Shown here: positions 34,268 through 42,044 of the stretch, one piece after another
How the letters are laid out: each line of letters starts with the position of its first letter
How positions within the stretch are numbered: position 1 is the first letter of the stretch
Source: Propionibacterium sp.
Lineage (GTDB): Bacteria > Actinomycetota > Actinomycetes > Propionibacteriales > Propionibacteriaceae
Length of the DNA: 42,044 nucleotides
Direction: 5' to 3'
Assembly: GCA_012517405.1 (NCBI GenBank)
Contig: JAAYVB010000039.1
Location: 1 to 42,044 of the forward strand
Notes under the pieces: generated by a model
The model's database searches: none
What the model saw: only the letters and a program-made list of their open reading frames with translations
Told to the model about the DNA's origin: nothing
Made by a program: the position numbers and the translations under genes

Positions 34268-35696
34268 ATGACTATTCACGATGAGGTCGACGCTTCCACA
34301 CTGCTGATGACGGGCCGAGCCAGTCTGGAGGATCTGCGAGAAATCGTCTCCAACTACCCACATCTGAGGCCGCTTGTGGCGGCCTACCCCGGCACGGACG
34401 AGGCGCTGCTGGGCTGGCTCGCCAGCCTCGGTGATCCCGTGGTGAATCAAGCCCTCGTAGCACGAAGACCGACGGACGCAATACCGGTTCTAACCCCATC
34501 ATCGTGGTCTGCATCCGCGCCTGCCACCTCACAGCAGCGAAAGCCGGCGAAGCTGCCGCGCGTCATCGGCCTCGGCCTCATCGTCCTCGCGGTGGCGCTG
34601 GCCGGCGTCTTCTTCGTCCCGCGATTGCTGACCAGGGCCCCGGTGCTGGCCGCTGGGAGCAGCCACACCTGTGTGCTCACGTCTGATGGCACGGTCAGTT
34701 GCTGGGGCGACCCACCGACGTTCGGGCACAACGACGAGAACGGCAAGACCACGCCGAGACCGATTCTGGAGCTTACCGATGCGGTCTCGGTGTCCGCGAA
34801 CAGCGAGACCTGCGCAGTCCGCGCTGACGGCACGGTCAGCTGCTGGGGGCCGCGTCTTTCCGATATCAGCACCGGCGGAACCCATACGCAGCTCACCGCG
34901 ATACCGATGCAAGGCATCACCGGAGCGGCAAAGATCGCCGCCGGCGTCGAGCACTTCTGCATGGTGATGGACAACGCTTCGGTGTCGTGCTGGGGGGGAC
35001 AACCAATACGGGCAGGTGGGCAATGGCACGGAGATTCGCGACAGCGCCATGGGCAGCGCCGCATCGGCTCAGGTCGTCGGCGTCGCCGATGTGACCGCGA
35101 TCTCCGCCGGCAGCAGCCACACCTGCGCAGTCAGCAAAGACAACACCGTGAAGTGCTGGGGCTACAACCTTCATGGTCAGCTCGGCGACGGTTCGACCAC
35201 CAACCGGACCACCGCAACCCCAGTCGCTAATCTGCCTGCCGTCTCGGCCATCGCCGCTGGAGCCTGGCACACCTGTGCGCTGGGCAAAGACCGCACCGTG
35301 GAATGCTGGGGCCGCAACGACAGCGGGCAACTGGGCAATGGCACGACCACGTCAAGTCCGAGCCCCACCGCTACCCAAGTGGCCGGGCTGACAGACGTCA
35401 AGGCGATCGCTGCCGGCGGCAGCCACACCTGCGCGATCAGAAAGGATCGCACGGTCGTCTGCTGGGGCGACAATCAGTCGGGCCAACTGGGAGACGGCAC
35501 CCTCACCAGCAGCACCACTCCAGTGCCGGTATCGAACCTCACCGGCGTGGTAGGCATTGCCGCGGGCGGGTCACACACCTGCGCGGTCCGCAAAGACCGC
35601 ACCGTCGTCTGCTGGGGAAGCAACAGTGCTGGGCAACTCGGCACAGGCGACAACACCAGCAGCCCGGTGCCGGTGGAAGTCACCGGGCTGCGCTAG
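34268..35696 (+). pseudogene. LRV-domain membrane protein with RCC1 repeats, G-tract frameshift
   Basis: Starts at the ATG at 34,268 (AAAGG five bases upstream). Residues 1-65 are the same LRV-like domain (ASLEDLREIVSNYPHLRPLV), then a linker and one helix (about 99-118). Seven RCC1-type repeats follow, each with AxGSSHTCAVxxDxTVxCWG and two cysteines. In the third repeat, TGCTGG is followed by a G tract of seven (34,992-34,998). Six would keep the frame (C-W-G-D-N-Q-Y-G-Q); seven shift it, and the rest continues in the next frame to 35,696. About 475 residues if repaired. Either a phase-variable tract, a mutation or a sequencing error. No upstream element of its own, so it probably shares the promoter of the gene before. 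Confidence 0.8.
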
Positions 35697-36374
35697 GAAC
35701 AGGTCCGAGCTTGCGGGGCCGAGCCCCAGGGCATACTCGATGTCCGCCGGTGATGCATCCGGTCCAAGCCCAGCGTCCTGCAGGAACCAGGTCAACTTCG
35801 CCCGTACGCATTCCAACCGGTCGTACGCGGTCTTCGCCGAGATCCCCAGCCGCGCAGCCAACCCCTGCCAGGATTCACCGCGGGCCCGAGCGTGCAGCAC
35901 CTGAAGCTGCCGCATCGTCAATCGCGGGGGAGCGCCCCGGCGGCGGACCAGTTCCCAAGCCTCATCCATCGCGGCCGCGATGGCAATGCCACCCCTGGCA
36001 ACCGTCAGAAAGGCCTCTTCGCCGGCGACCAGTGAATCGGACTTGCTCACCAACCCGGTAGCTCCCGCTGCCAAGCAACGCGCAAGCATAAGAACCCTGC
36101 GCTCAGCGCTGAAAACACACACCCGGTAGCCCAAGGCAATCAGCGCCTCGATTGCTGTCGGTCCCGACAGAGCCCCATCGGCCGCGCCGTCGTGACTTAT
36201 GTCGAGGACCACCAGATCGCATTGAATCCCACAATCAAGAAGCTCCTCCACGGTAGCGAATGTCCCGACAACGACAAGCGAGGGAAAGCAGCAGTGAAAG
36301 CTCGCTCGCACCTGGGTGCAGCAGTCGACGATGACTACCGTGGGTCCGCACCCGCTCTGTTCGGGGCCGCGCAT
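35571..36374 (-). CDS. NarL-type response regulator
   Basis: 267 residues; the ATG at 36,374 has an AGAGGAG ribosome site, which decides against an upstream in-frame Met. Residues 11-115 form a receiver: TVVIVDCCTQ (one of the two acidic residues is Cys), CDLVVLDIS with the phosphoacceptor Asp at about 58, and GLVSKSDS with the Lys at 111. Residues 150-197 are a LuxR-type helix-turn-helix (LTMRQLQVLHARARGESWQG, LAARLGISAKTAYDRLECVR). No kinase gene is near. The last 42 codons lie antisense to the last RCC1 repeat, a 126-base 3' overlap. The altered acidic pocket suggests weak or phosphate-independent control. A regulator of the LRV cluster is a fair guess. Confidence 0.8.
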   Translation of the reverse strand: MRGPEQSGCGPTVVIVDCCTQVRASFHCCFPSLVVVGTFATVEELLDCGIQCDLVVLDISHDGAADGALSGPTAIEALIALGYRVCVFSAERRVLMLARCLAAGATGLVSKSDSLVAGEEAFLTVARGGIAIAAAMDEAWELVRRRGAPPRLTMRQLQVLHARARGESWQGLAARLGISAKTAYDRLECVRAKLTWFLQDAGLGPDASPADIEYALGLGPASSDLFLAQPGDFHRHRAAGVVACAELPSTVASPADDGAVFADRAGV

Positions 36375-36506
36375 TCGCTCTCCTCTGGTCAACACTGAGC
36401 AACACAACTGCCGGACTCGATCGTCATCGTCCGACTGGGTCGCGGGACGATGACGCTTCGCCATCGTCCCGCGATATTTCGGGGTGGGTGACGACTCTTT
36501 GGTCGT

Positions 36507-36779
36507 CTATTCAAAGAACAGGAGGTAAACCGCCCAACCGATCAGCAGGAATGAAATGAGTTCCCAGCCCTCGAATTCGCCAGTGAAAAGCGCTCCGAGC
36601 ATCACAATCCCAATCAGCAGCAACACGAGCCCCGCTCCCTTCACCCACACGGTGTGAACCAGGTTGCTCGTCTTCTCGGCAACTGCCCCGGCCTTCGTAT
36701 CGCTCTCCCGCAGCGTTTCCCAGCCCCAGGTGCAGGCGAAGATGGCGCCCAGCGCCAAGATCCCTGTCAGCCACGCCAT
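36507..36779 (-). CDS. Small two- to three-helix membrane protein
   Basis: 90 residues. Hydrophobic segments: MAWLTGILALGAIFACTWGW at the N-terminus, GAGLVLLLIGIVMLGALFTG in the middle and LISFLLIGWAVYLLFFE at the C-terminus, with a polar loop (ESDTKAGAVAEKTSNLVH) after the first. No named family is recognised. It is the last of four closely spaced minus-strand genes and starts 7 bases after the preceding stop. Probably an inner-membrane component of the same unit. Confidence 0.65.
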   Translation of the reverse strand: MAWLTGILALGAIFACTWGWETLRESDTKAGAVAEKTSNLVHTVWVKGAGLVLLLIGIVMLGALFTGEFEGWELISFLLIGWAVYLLFFE

Positions 36780-36786
36780 GGCGGAT

Positions 36787-37071
36787 TCACCCGTCGATGT
36801 TGCTGATCGGATCCGACTCGCTCCCGACTGTGTTGCAGTACAGCTTGGCCGACTGTTGCGAAAGCAGCACCTCTCCTCCGGAGGGATCCGAGTTGCCCTT
36901 TTCCTCGAAGAAGTTGCGGATCACTTGCTTCTGATCGCTCGCGCTCAACTGCAGATAGTCTCCGCAGGTCGTATTGCCGCCTCCCAGGCCAGCGCCGCAA
37001 CCGCTCAGCGTCATGACGAGCAGAAGGCCGGCCAGCGCCGGAGCCGATCGGATTGTCCGTGCGCGTCCCAT
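36787..37071 (-). CDS. Small lipoprotein
   Basis: 94 residues from the ATG at 37,071, one base after the stop of the gene before it (TGAGATG), so translation is coupled. MGRARTIRSAPALAGLLLVM and TLSGC form a lipoprotein signal with lipobox L-S-G-C; Cys 25 or so would be lipidated. The mature part (NTTCGDYLQLSASDQKQVIR, then LLSQQSAKLYCNTVG) has two cysteines far apart, probably a disulfide, and resembles small HdeA-like folds seen in other actinobacterial lipoproteins. That resemblance is from memory and weak. Located outside the membrane. Confidence 0.75.
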   Translation of the reverse strand: MGRARTIRSAPALAGLLLVMTLSGCGAGLGGGNTTCGDYLQLSASDQKQVIRNFFEEKGNSDPSGGEVLLSQQSAKLYCNTVGSESDPISNIDG

Positions 37072-37072
37072 C

Positions 37073-37312
37073 TCAGTTCTGCCTATCATTGCGCTCGCGT
37101 TCGGCTCGCACCTTCTGCGCGAGTTCATTGGCTGATTGATCGCTCTGATTTCGCTTGACCCACCAGGGGATCGCCGCAAGCACTGCGCCAACCAGAATGA
37201 CCATGATGGGGGCCGCAACGACATCCGACGGCGTGCTGTACCAGAAGATGATGCCGATCAGGACGACGACTGTGCCGCCAATTTCCATGCCGCGGAGTGT
37301 TTCCGGAGTCAT
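37073..37312 (-). CDS. Small two-helix membrane protein
   Basis: 79 residues. Two helices (MEIGGTVVVLIGIIFWYS and VVAAPIMVILVGAVLAAIPW) are separated by a short loop and followed by a charged cytoplasmic tail (KRNQSDQSANELAQKVRAER). Its ATG overlaps the stop of the preceding gene (ATGA at 37,309-37,312). No family recognised. Part of the four-gene unit. Confidence 0.7.
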   Translation of the reverse strand: MTPETLRGMEIGGTVVVLIGIIFWYSTPSDVVAAPIMVILVGAVLAAIPWWVKRNQSDQSANELAQKVRAERERNDRQN

Positions 37313-37716
37313 GATGCAATGTCCTCTCGTTCAATGATGGTGCACCGTGCTGTCGGATCGGCAGCCCGAACGACTTGTTCCAGCGCACCCATGAAGCGCC
37401 GGTATTCTCCGTATCCACCGATCAGCTTGGGCCCGACCGGGATGAGGTAGACGGTGGTCTGACTCGTCATGTAGTCGTCCAGTCTCGTCGACGCACTGGT
37501 GCGCACGCCGTTACCGGTGGCATGCACCGAAAAAGTGAGATTCGTGATTCCAAACGCGTTTTTCACCGCTGCGCTGAATCCGTCAGTGTGCTCATCCGCC
37601 AAATGCACGCCCGGCTGCGTCTCAGCGGTCTGCTTCGAAAGGTCGAGTAACCGATCCACCGGCAATGCCGTATCGATCTCGATCCTGGAATCGTGGTACT
37701 TGTGTTTCTTCGCCAT
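37309..37716 (-). CDS. Hypothetical soluble protein, first gene of a four-gene unit
   Basis: 135 residues, ATG at 37,716 after AAAGGCG. MAKKHKYHDSRIEIDTALPV at the start is followed by alternating strands (NLTFSVHATGNGVRTSASTR, TTVYLIPVGPKLIGGYGEYR) and a helix (FMGALEQVVRAADP). It could be a small alpha/beta or START-like fold; I do not recognise a family. It has no signal peptide. It overlaps the next gene by four bases and leads the operon of two membrane proteins and a lipoprotein, divergent from the FHA-ABC transporter. Confidence 0.65.
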   Translation of the reverse strand: MAKKHKYHDSRIEIDTALPVDRLLDLSKQTAETQPGVHLADEHTDGFSAAVKNAFGITNLTFSVHATGNGVRTSASTRLDDYMTSQTTVYLIPVGPKLIGGYGEYRRFMGALEQVVRAADPTARCTIIEREDIAS

Positions 37717-38185
37717 GACTTCGCCTTTCTTCAGGACGGTTGGGGTCGTCCATTCGATTTGTTCAGCAAACTACGTTGTGACGGCCACACCGTCGATGGG
37801 CAGTCCTCCCCATGAGTCGACATCTGCGGCTCGAAGTCGCACATTCTCCGAGGATCGGTCCGCGAGCAACTTAGCAACGCCCAACTAGGTCGCTGACGCG
37901 ATAAGACGTACGAGTATGTATGACTCTGTCGTCCCGGAAATAGGCCGGTGAGATCACGCAGGACGCGCAACCAAGCGTTTGCAGGTGCAGGCCGGCTTCA
38001 CCCGCAACATCGCTGCGAGCGGCTCCGCAACCGCCTTGCATAGCGATATCGGCCGTACGAACCCGTATGAAGACCGAATCGTCAGCTGATCGAGCGAGTC
38101 TCAGCATCGGTGATACACGAAAGCCGATTGCCCCTGGCACCTTAGAATCTCTGCTAGAACCCCCACAGCGCCGAGAGCCGGAAAC
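37717..38185. other. Divergent intergenic region
   Basis: 469 bases between the four-gene unit (minus) and the FHA-ABC gene (plus). Open frames here have shadow composition and no ribosome sites. Both promoters must lie here, but I cannot assign -10/-35 pairs with confidence and see no clear dyad. Confidence 0.4.
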
Positions 38186-40507
38186 ATGCCAAACAACGTG
38201 GGCCTGATGCCCGTTGCAGCGGTCACCCTTGGAGGTACTACTCGCCATCTGTTCGCCGGGCAGTCACTGCGCATCGGCCGCGACCCCACATGCGATCTCG
38301 TGCCGACTGACCCCCGTACGTCGCGAGTGCATCTCGTCATCCAGGCCGACGCGGATGGTGATCTGGTCGTCCAGGACATGGACAGCGCGAACGGCACCTT
38401 TCACCGCGACACCCGCGTGTCAGCCTGCCGGGTTCTCGATGACGTCACCTTCGGGCTGGGCAACCCCGACGGCGACCAGCTGACCATTCAACTCAACCGG
38501 CCCACGGGTCAGCGGATCTCCGCGGCGCAACCCGCCCACGAGGACTACCAAGCCAGTCCGGCGCCGGGCCACGCCGTGCTTGTCGATGCTGATCAGACAG
38601 CTCTCGGCATCGACATCGCGATCGGTCGCGCGCCGGACAACACTATTGTCCTGGACGATCCGCTGGTCTCCCGCTATCACGCACGCCTCACGCCCACCGC
38701 CGGCGGCTACCGAGTCACCGACCTCAGCAGCCTCAACGGCACCCAGCTCAATGGCCGGGACATCGTGGGTGGAGCCACTCTCACGCCACGAGACCGGCTC
38801 ACCATCGGACGCACCGTGCTCAGGCTGACCGGCGACGAGATTGTCCGCGCGGACGAAGCGCTCGGCGGCGCCCTGATCGCCAACAACCTGTCCTTCACAC
38901 TCAAGGACGGCAAGAGCCTGCTGAGCAACATCAGTTTCACGGTGCCTTCCGGCAATCTGGTGGCGGTGATCGGACCTTCCGGCGCCGGCAAGTCGACGCT
39001 GCTGCGTGCGATCACCGGCTCGCAGCCGGCCACCGAAGGCGAGGTCGTCTATCAGGGCCAAGACCTGTATCGCAGCTTTGCGAGCCTTCGGCAGCTGATT
39101 GGGGTCGTGCCCCAAGACGACGTGGTCCACCGTCAGCTGAGCGTCCGCCGGGCACTCGGCTACGCCGCCGAACTCCGGCTGCCCAGCGACTACAGGAAGT
39201 CGGCCCGCGAGCGTGAGGTCTCGCGCGTCATCACCGATCTGAAGCTGGACGCTCATCAGGACACCCAGATCTCTCGGCTGTCCGGTGGCCAGCGCAAGCG
39301 CACGTCCGTCGCGATGGAACTGCTCACCCAACCACCACTGCTGCTACTCGACGAGCCGACCTCCGGGCTGGATCCGGGTCTCGACCTGGACGTCATGAGG
39401 TTGTTGCGTGAGCAGGCCGACGGTGGGCGCACGGTGCTGGTCGTCACGCACAGCACCGACAACTTGGACATCTGCGATCAGGTACTCGTCCTCGCCCCGG
39501 GCGGAATGGTCGCCTACTACGGGTCGCCCTCCGAACTTCTCGGCTACTTCGGATTCGATCGCTACGCATCGGTGTTCAGCGCCCTGGCCACCGACCCGCA
39601 GGGCTACGCGATGCACTGGGCGCAAACCCACGCGGTCCAACTGCCGCCGCCGGACGCCACTCCCCACCCGGTCGATGTCAGCCCGCCACGGCAACGCGTC
39701 TCGCGCCAGTGGAGCACGTTGATCCGACGTCAGCTGCGCATTATCGCTTCGGACCGTTCCTACGCGTTGTCGGCCGTACTCTTGCCGGTGATCATTGCCG
39801 CAATGACTCTGGTGATCCCCGGGGAAACCGGCTTCGGCAAGCCGCCGCCCGACAGCCTCGGCGAGCCCTCGCAGCTGCTGGTGATCATCACGGTCGGCGC
39901 GGCATTCATGGGTATGTCGGCGAGCATCCGTGAGCTGATCTCCGAGCGTCCGATCTTCTTGAGAGAGCGGACGGTCGGCCTGTCCCCGGTGGTCTATCTG
40001 TCGGCGAAGGTATGCGTCCTGTTCGCGATGACGCTACTGCAGAGCGCGATCCTGATCAGTGTGGTGCGACTAGGCAAACCAGGCCCGGACTCCTCGGTCT
40101 GGGCAGCTGATCCCACCTTCGAATTGTGGCTGGCCGCCTTCGGCACCTCGTTTGTATCTGCCCTACTCGGGTTGCTGCTGTCGGCCCTGGTCGGCACGGG
40201 CGAGCAGACGATGCCGGCGTTGGTCATCACGATCATGGCGCAGTTGGTATTTTGTGGTGGCTTGATCACTGTCACCGATCGCGGCGCCCTGGAGGTGGTT
40301 GCGGCGCTGTTCCCCAGCCGCTGGGGTTTCGCCCAAGCCGCGTCCACCATCGATCTGAGGTCGCTGAATCCGACGGTGCCCCCGGATTGGCTGTGGGAGC
40401 ACACGGTGAAGTCGTGGCTCACCGCCGCTGCAGCGCTGGCCGGCATTGGGACGATCACCCTGGTCCTGACCGCGATCAAACTCATCCGGCAACCCTCGAC
40501 AACCTAA
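38186..40507 (+). CDS. FHA-FHA-ABC transporter (Rv1747-like)
   Basis: 773 residues. Two FHA domains lie at about 8-102 (LRIGRDPTCDLVPTDPRTSR, with the G-R, S-R-x-H and N-G motifs) and 128-215 (IAIGRAPDNTIVLDDPLVSR, SSLNGTQLNG). The nucleotide-binding domain spans about 230-455: GPSGAGKST (263-271), LSGGQRKR (365-372) and LLLLDEPTSGLD (384-395). The last 260 residues have six helices of the ABC-2 type. Domain order is that of mycobacterial Rv1747, where Ser/Thr kinase phosphorylation of linkers or partners acts through FHA domains, linked to cell-wall glycolipids. All motifs are intact. The substrate here is unknown. Followed at one base by a serine hydrolase gene. Confidence 0.92.
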   Translation: MPNNVGLMPVAAVTLGGTTRHLFAGQSLRIGRDPTCDLVPTDPRTSRVHLVIQADADGDLVVQDMDSANGTFHRDTRVSACRVLDDVTFGLGNPDGDQLTIQLNRPTGQRISAAQPAHEDYQASPAPGHAVLVDADQTALGIDIAIGRAPDNTIVLDDPLVSRYHARLTPTAGGYRVTDLSSLNGTQLNGRDIVGGATLTPRDRLTIGRTVLRLTGDEIVRADEALGGALIANNLSFTLKDGKSLLSNISFTVPSGNLVAVIGPSGAGKSTLLRAITGSQPATEGEVVYQGQDLYRSFASLRQLIGVVPQDDVVHRQLSVRRALGYAAELRLPSDYRKSAREREVSRVITDLKLDAHQDTQISRLSGGQRKRTSVAMELLTQPPLLLLDEPTSGLDPGLDLDVMRLLREQADGGRTVLVVTHSTDNLDICDQVLVLAPGGMVAYYGSPSELLGYFGFDRYASVFSALATDPQGYAMHWAQTHAVQLPPPDATPHPVDVSPPRQRVSRQWSTLIRRQLRIIASDRSYALSAVLLPVIIAAMTLVIPGETGFGKPPPDSLGEPSQLLVIITVGAAFMGMSASIRELISERPIFLRERTVGLSPVVYLSAKVCVLFAMTLLQSAILISVVRLGKPGPDSSVWAADPTFELWLAAFGTSFVSALLGLLLSALVGTGEQTMPALVITIMAQLVFCGGLITVTDRGALEVVAALFPSRWGFAQAASTIDLRSLNPTVPPDWLWEHTVKSWLTAAAALAGIGTITLVLTAIKLIRQPSTT

Positions 40508-40508
40508 G

Positions 40509-41453
40509 ATGTCTCGGCGGCGCCACGCCATCGCACTCGCAGCGGCAACGAGTCTGGCCACCATCGCCATAGTCGGCGGGTTAGCGATGGCTGCCTTGCT
40601 CTCATCGCAGGCACCTCTGCCTGACGATGCAATTTCTCCGCCCAAGGCACCCAGCGTATCGATCGCGCCGCCACCCACCACTCCGACGGAGTCCGGCCAG
40701 AATTCGTCGGGCGGGGATGGATCCGCGGTGATCGCCACCGACTGTGCCGCCAGCACACTAGCGGCACCAACGAATGAGATGTTGACGGCCGCCCTGCGCC
40801 AGATCTCCATCAGTCACGGAGCGGAGTTTTCGGCCTCGTGGTACCGGCCCGATGCCGGCGTCATGACGGCTGGCGACCTGACAGAGCAACCGGCCTGGTC
40901 GACATCGAAAGTGCCGTTGTCGCTGGCTGTCATCCAGTCCGGGCAGGGAGACGCCTTGACTCCCTCGATCAGCGCGGCACTTCGCTGGTCGGACAACGAC
41001 GCCGCTGATACTCTCTGGCAGGCGCTCGGCGCTGACGATGTGGATCGAGCGCAGGCCGTCACCGACGTCCTGCGCGACGCAGGCGACGAAGCGACCACCG
41101 TGCCGACGACGGCGAACTATCCGCCATTCAGCATCTACGGGCAGACACAGTGGTCGGCGGCTGCCCAGGTCGGTTTCCTCACCCGGTTGCCGTGTCTGGC
41201 GGGATCAGGCCGGGTGATCGCTGAGATGTCGAACGTGACCAGCGCACAACACTGGGGTCTGGGTGAACTGCCGGGCGCCGTGTTCAAAGGCGGGTGGGGC
41301 CCATATGCCGGGGGCGGCTACCTGGTCCGCCAGTTCGGCTGGTATCCCGATCAAAACGGAAGCCGCGTCCCTGTCGCGTTCGTCGTGCACGCGTCATCAT
41401 TCGATGCAGGCGTCGACATCGTCAACGAGATGACGGCGGCGCTGGCCTCCTAG
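40509..41453 (+). CDS. Secreted serine hydrolase, beta-lactamase/PBP-like
   Basis: 314 residues; the ATG is one base after the transporter stop (TAAGATG). A membrane anchor or signal (residues 6-32, AIALAAATSLATIAIVGGLA) and a Pro/Ser-rich linker precede the domain. Catalytic motifs of the class A beta-lactamase/DD-peptidase fold are visible: S-T-S-K at 131-134, S-D-N at 161-163 and K-G-G at 259-261 (in place of K-T/S-G). The lack of a clear Glu166-type loop makes beta-lactamase activity doubtful. A peptidoglycan-related or signalling role outside the membrane is more likely. Coupled with the FHA-ABC transporter. Confidence 0.82.
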   Translation: MSRRRHAIALAAATSLATIAIVGGLAMAALLSSQAPLPDDAISPPKAPSVSIAPPPTTPTESGQNSSGGDGSAVIATDCAASTLAAPTNEMLTAALRQISISHGAEFSASWYRPDAGVMTAGDLTEQPAWSTSKVPLSLAVIQSGQGDALTPSISAALRWSDNDAADTLWQALGADDVDRAQAVTDVLRDAGDEATTVPTTANYPPFSIYGQTQWSAAAQVGFLTRLPCLAGSGRVIAEMSNVTSAQHWGLGELPGAVFKGGWGPYAGGGYLVRQFGWYPDQNGSRVPVAFVVHASSFDAGVDIVNEMTAALAS

Positions 41454-41458
41454 CGAGT

Positions 41459-42044
41459 TCAGCGGCGCAGCCACACCTGCGCGTTGTTTCCACCGGTACA
41501 CGTGATGATGCTTGCTTCCACCGCCGAGCAGTCCATTGTGTAGTACTGGTGAGTGACGGGGCTGTAGGCCTGTATCGTGCCGACTCCTGCACGCGAGAAC
41601 GCGTCGGCCACATTGTCGGCAAACTGGCAACTGGTCACCGAGTTGACGGCGACTGCCCCCGTTCCCGGGCACAGTGTGGCATCGTCCGGAGGCCACTTGG
41701 GCGCAGCGGCCTGGGTCGGCGGCTGCGATTCCTGGGTAGCAGGCGAAGCTGCCGCTTCTGTCTTGCCGACAGCCGAACCGTGGTCGGTCGCTGTGCTGCC
41801 ACCCAAGACCAGATAGCCCACCACTCCAGCGAGGACGACCAGTAGTCCGATGATCGCGCCGACCAGGGCAGGCGTCCGGTTCTTCGGCGGCGGGGCCACA
41901 TATGCGACGGGCATCGGCGTCATCTGCATGCCGGGAGTGAACTGAAATCCGGGGGTCAGATACGAACCACCGGTGGCGAAGCCGCTGCCCGCTGGATTAT
42001 TCGTGACCCAACCGGCGCCAGGTTGACCTTGAATGGTGGGAAGA
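41459..42044 (-). CDS. Single-pass membrane protein with Cys-rich outer domain, 5' end outside the window
   Basis: The frame runs from the stop at 41,459 to the window edge without a stop (at least 194 residues); the Met at 41,929 is internal. The visible N-terminal part is Gly/Pro-rich (LTPGFQFTPGMQMTPMPVAY) and cytoplasmic. One helix follows (ALVGAIIGLLVVLAGVVGYL), then a linker and an 80-residue domain with four cysteines (VNSVTSCQFADNVADAF, IQAYSPVTHQYYTMDC, CTGGNNAQVWLRR). I recall this domain at the C-terminus of actinobacterial kinases and membrane proteins with zinc ribbons. An N-terminal zinc ribbon outside the window would fit. Convergent with the serine hydrolase, 5 bases apart. 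Confidence 0.75.
   Translation of the reverse strand, partial: LPTIQGQPGAGWVTNNPAGSGFATGGSYLTPGFQFTPGMQMTPMPVAYVAPPPKNRTPALVGAIIGLLVVLAGVVGYLVLGGSTATDHGSAVGKTEAAASPATQESQPPTQAAAPKWPPDDATLCPGTGAVAVNSVTSCQFADNVADAFSRAGVGTIQAYSPVTHQYYTMDCSAVEASIITCTGGNNAQVWLRR

Noticed and set aside
37871..38248. 125-residue minus-strand frame in the divergent region
   Set aside because: Shadow composition, no ribosome site, and it overlaps the start of the FHA-ABC gene.

Overview
High-GC Actinomycetota DNA. Twin-arginine and lipobox signals, leaderless promoters, a two-FHA ABC transporter of the Rv1747 type, a YhgE/Pip operon and several LRV-domain membrane proteins point to this phylum. The Propionibacteriaceae are plausible, but no rRNA or other marker gene is present, so the family is an inference.

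Bases 1 to about 22,074 look like an old, decaying genomic island. The left edge is the end of an IS3-family element that cuts into a hypothetical gene. Next come a DUF3800-like gene and a divergent FRG-domain gene (possible defence cargo), two small membrane proteins, a RelBE-type toxin-antitoxin pair, and about 5 kb of broken genes. The broken genes are a sensor kinase and response regulator with several frameshifts, an unrecognised coiled-coil gene, a His-rich remnant, and an MFS transporter and an SF1 helicase that have both lost their 5' halves at one head-to-head scar. A mostly intact operon follows (ABC-like ATPase, 980-residue YhgE/Pip protein, TetR regulator), flanked by a TetR pseudogene and a GH1 remnant. 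Then come a HigBA toxin-antitoxin pair, an AlbA_2/Schlafen-type regulator with a repeated CTGTAACA motif at its promoter and 3' end, and a tyrosine integrase next to a tRNA(Ser)-like 3' fragment that I read as attR.

From about 22.1 to 27.9 kb the genes look like ordinary chromosome: a bacterial PH-domain protein, a POT-family peptide transporter, a siderophore-interacting flavoreductase with an upstream IdeR/DtxR-like box and an in-frame amber codon, a Gfo/Idh/MocA oxidoreductase and a Bcr/CflA-like exporter. A 91-base cruciform-forming element lies between the peptide transporter and the flavoreductase gene.

From 27.9 kb to the right edge lies a dense envelope cluster. It has a secreted amidase coupled to a zinc-ribbon/SPOR-like membrane protein, and four paralogues that share an N-terminal LRV-like domain and one membrane helix. 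Two of these carry nine-repeat beta-propellers, one carries seven RCC1 repeats, and one is a broken stub. Three of the four have the same 48-base element ending exactly 31 bases before the start codon. The rest of the cluster is a NarL-like regulator, a four-gene operon of small membrane and lipoproteins, the FHA-FHA-ABC transporter with a serine hydrolase, and a partial membrane protein. This LRV family with its shared upstream element is the best candidate here for an undescribed system.
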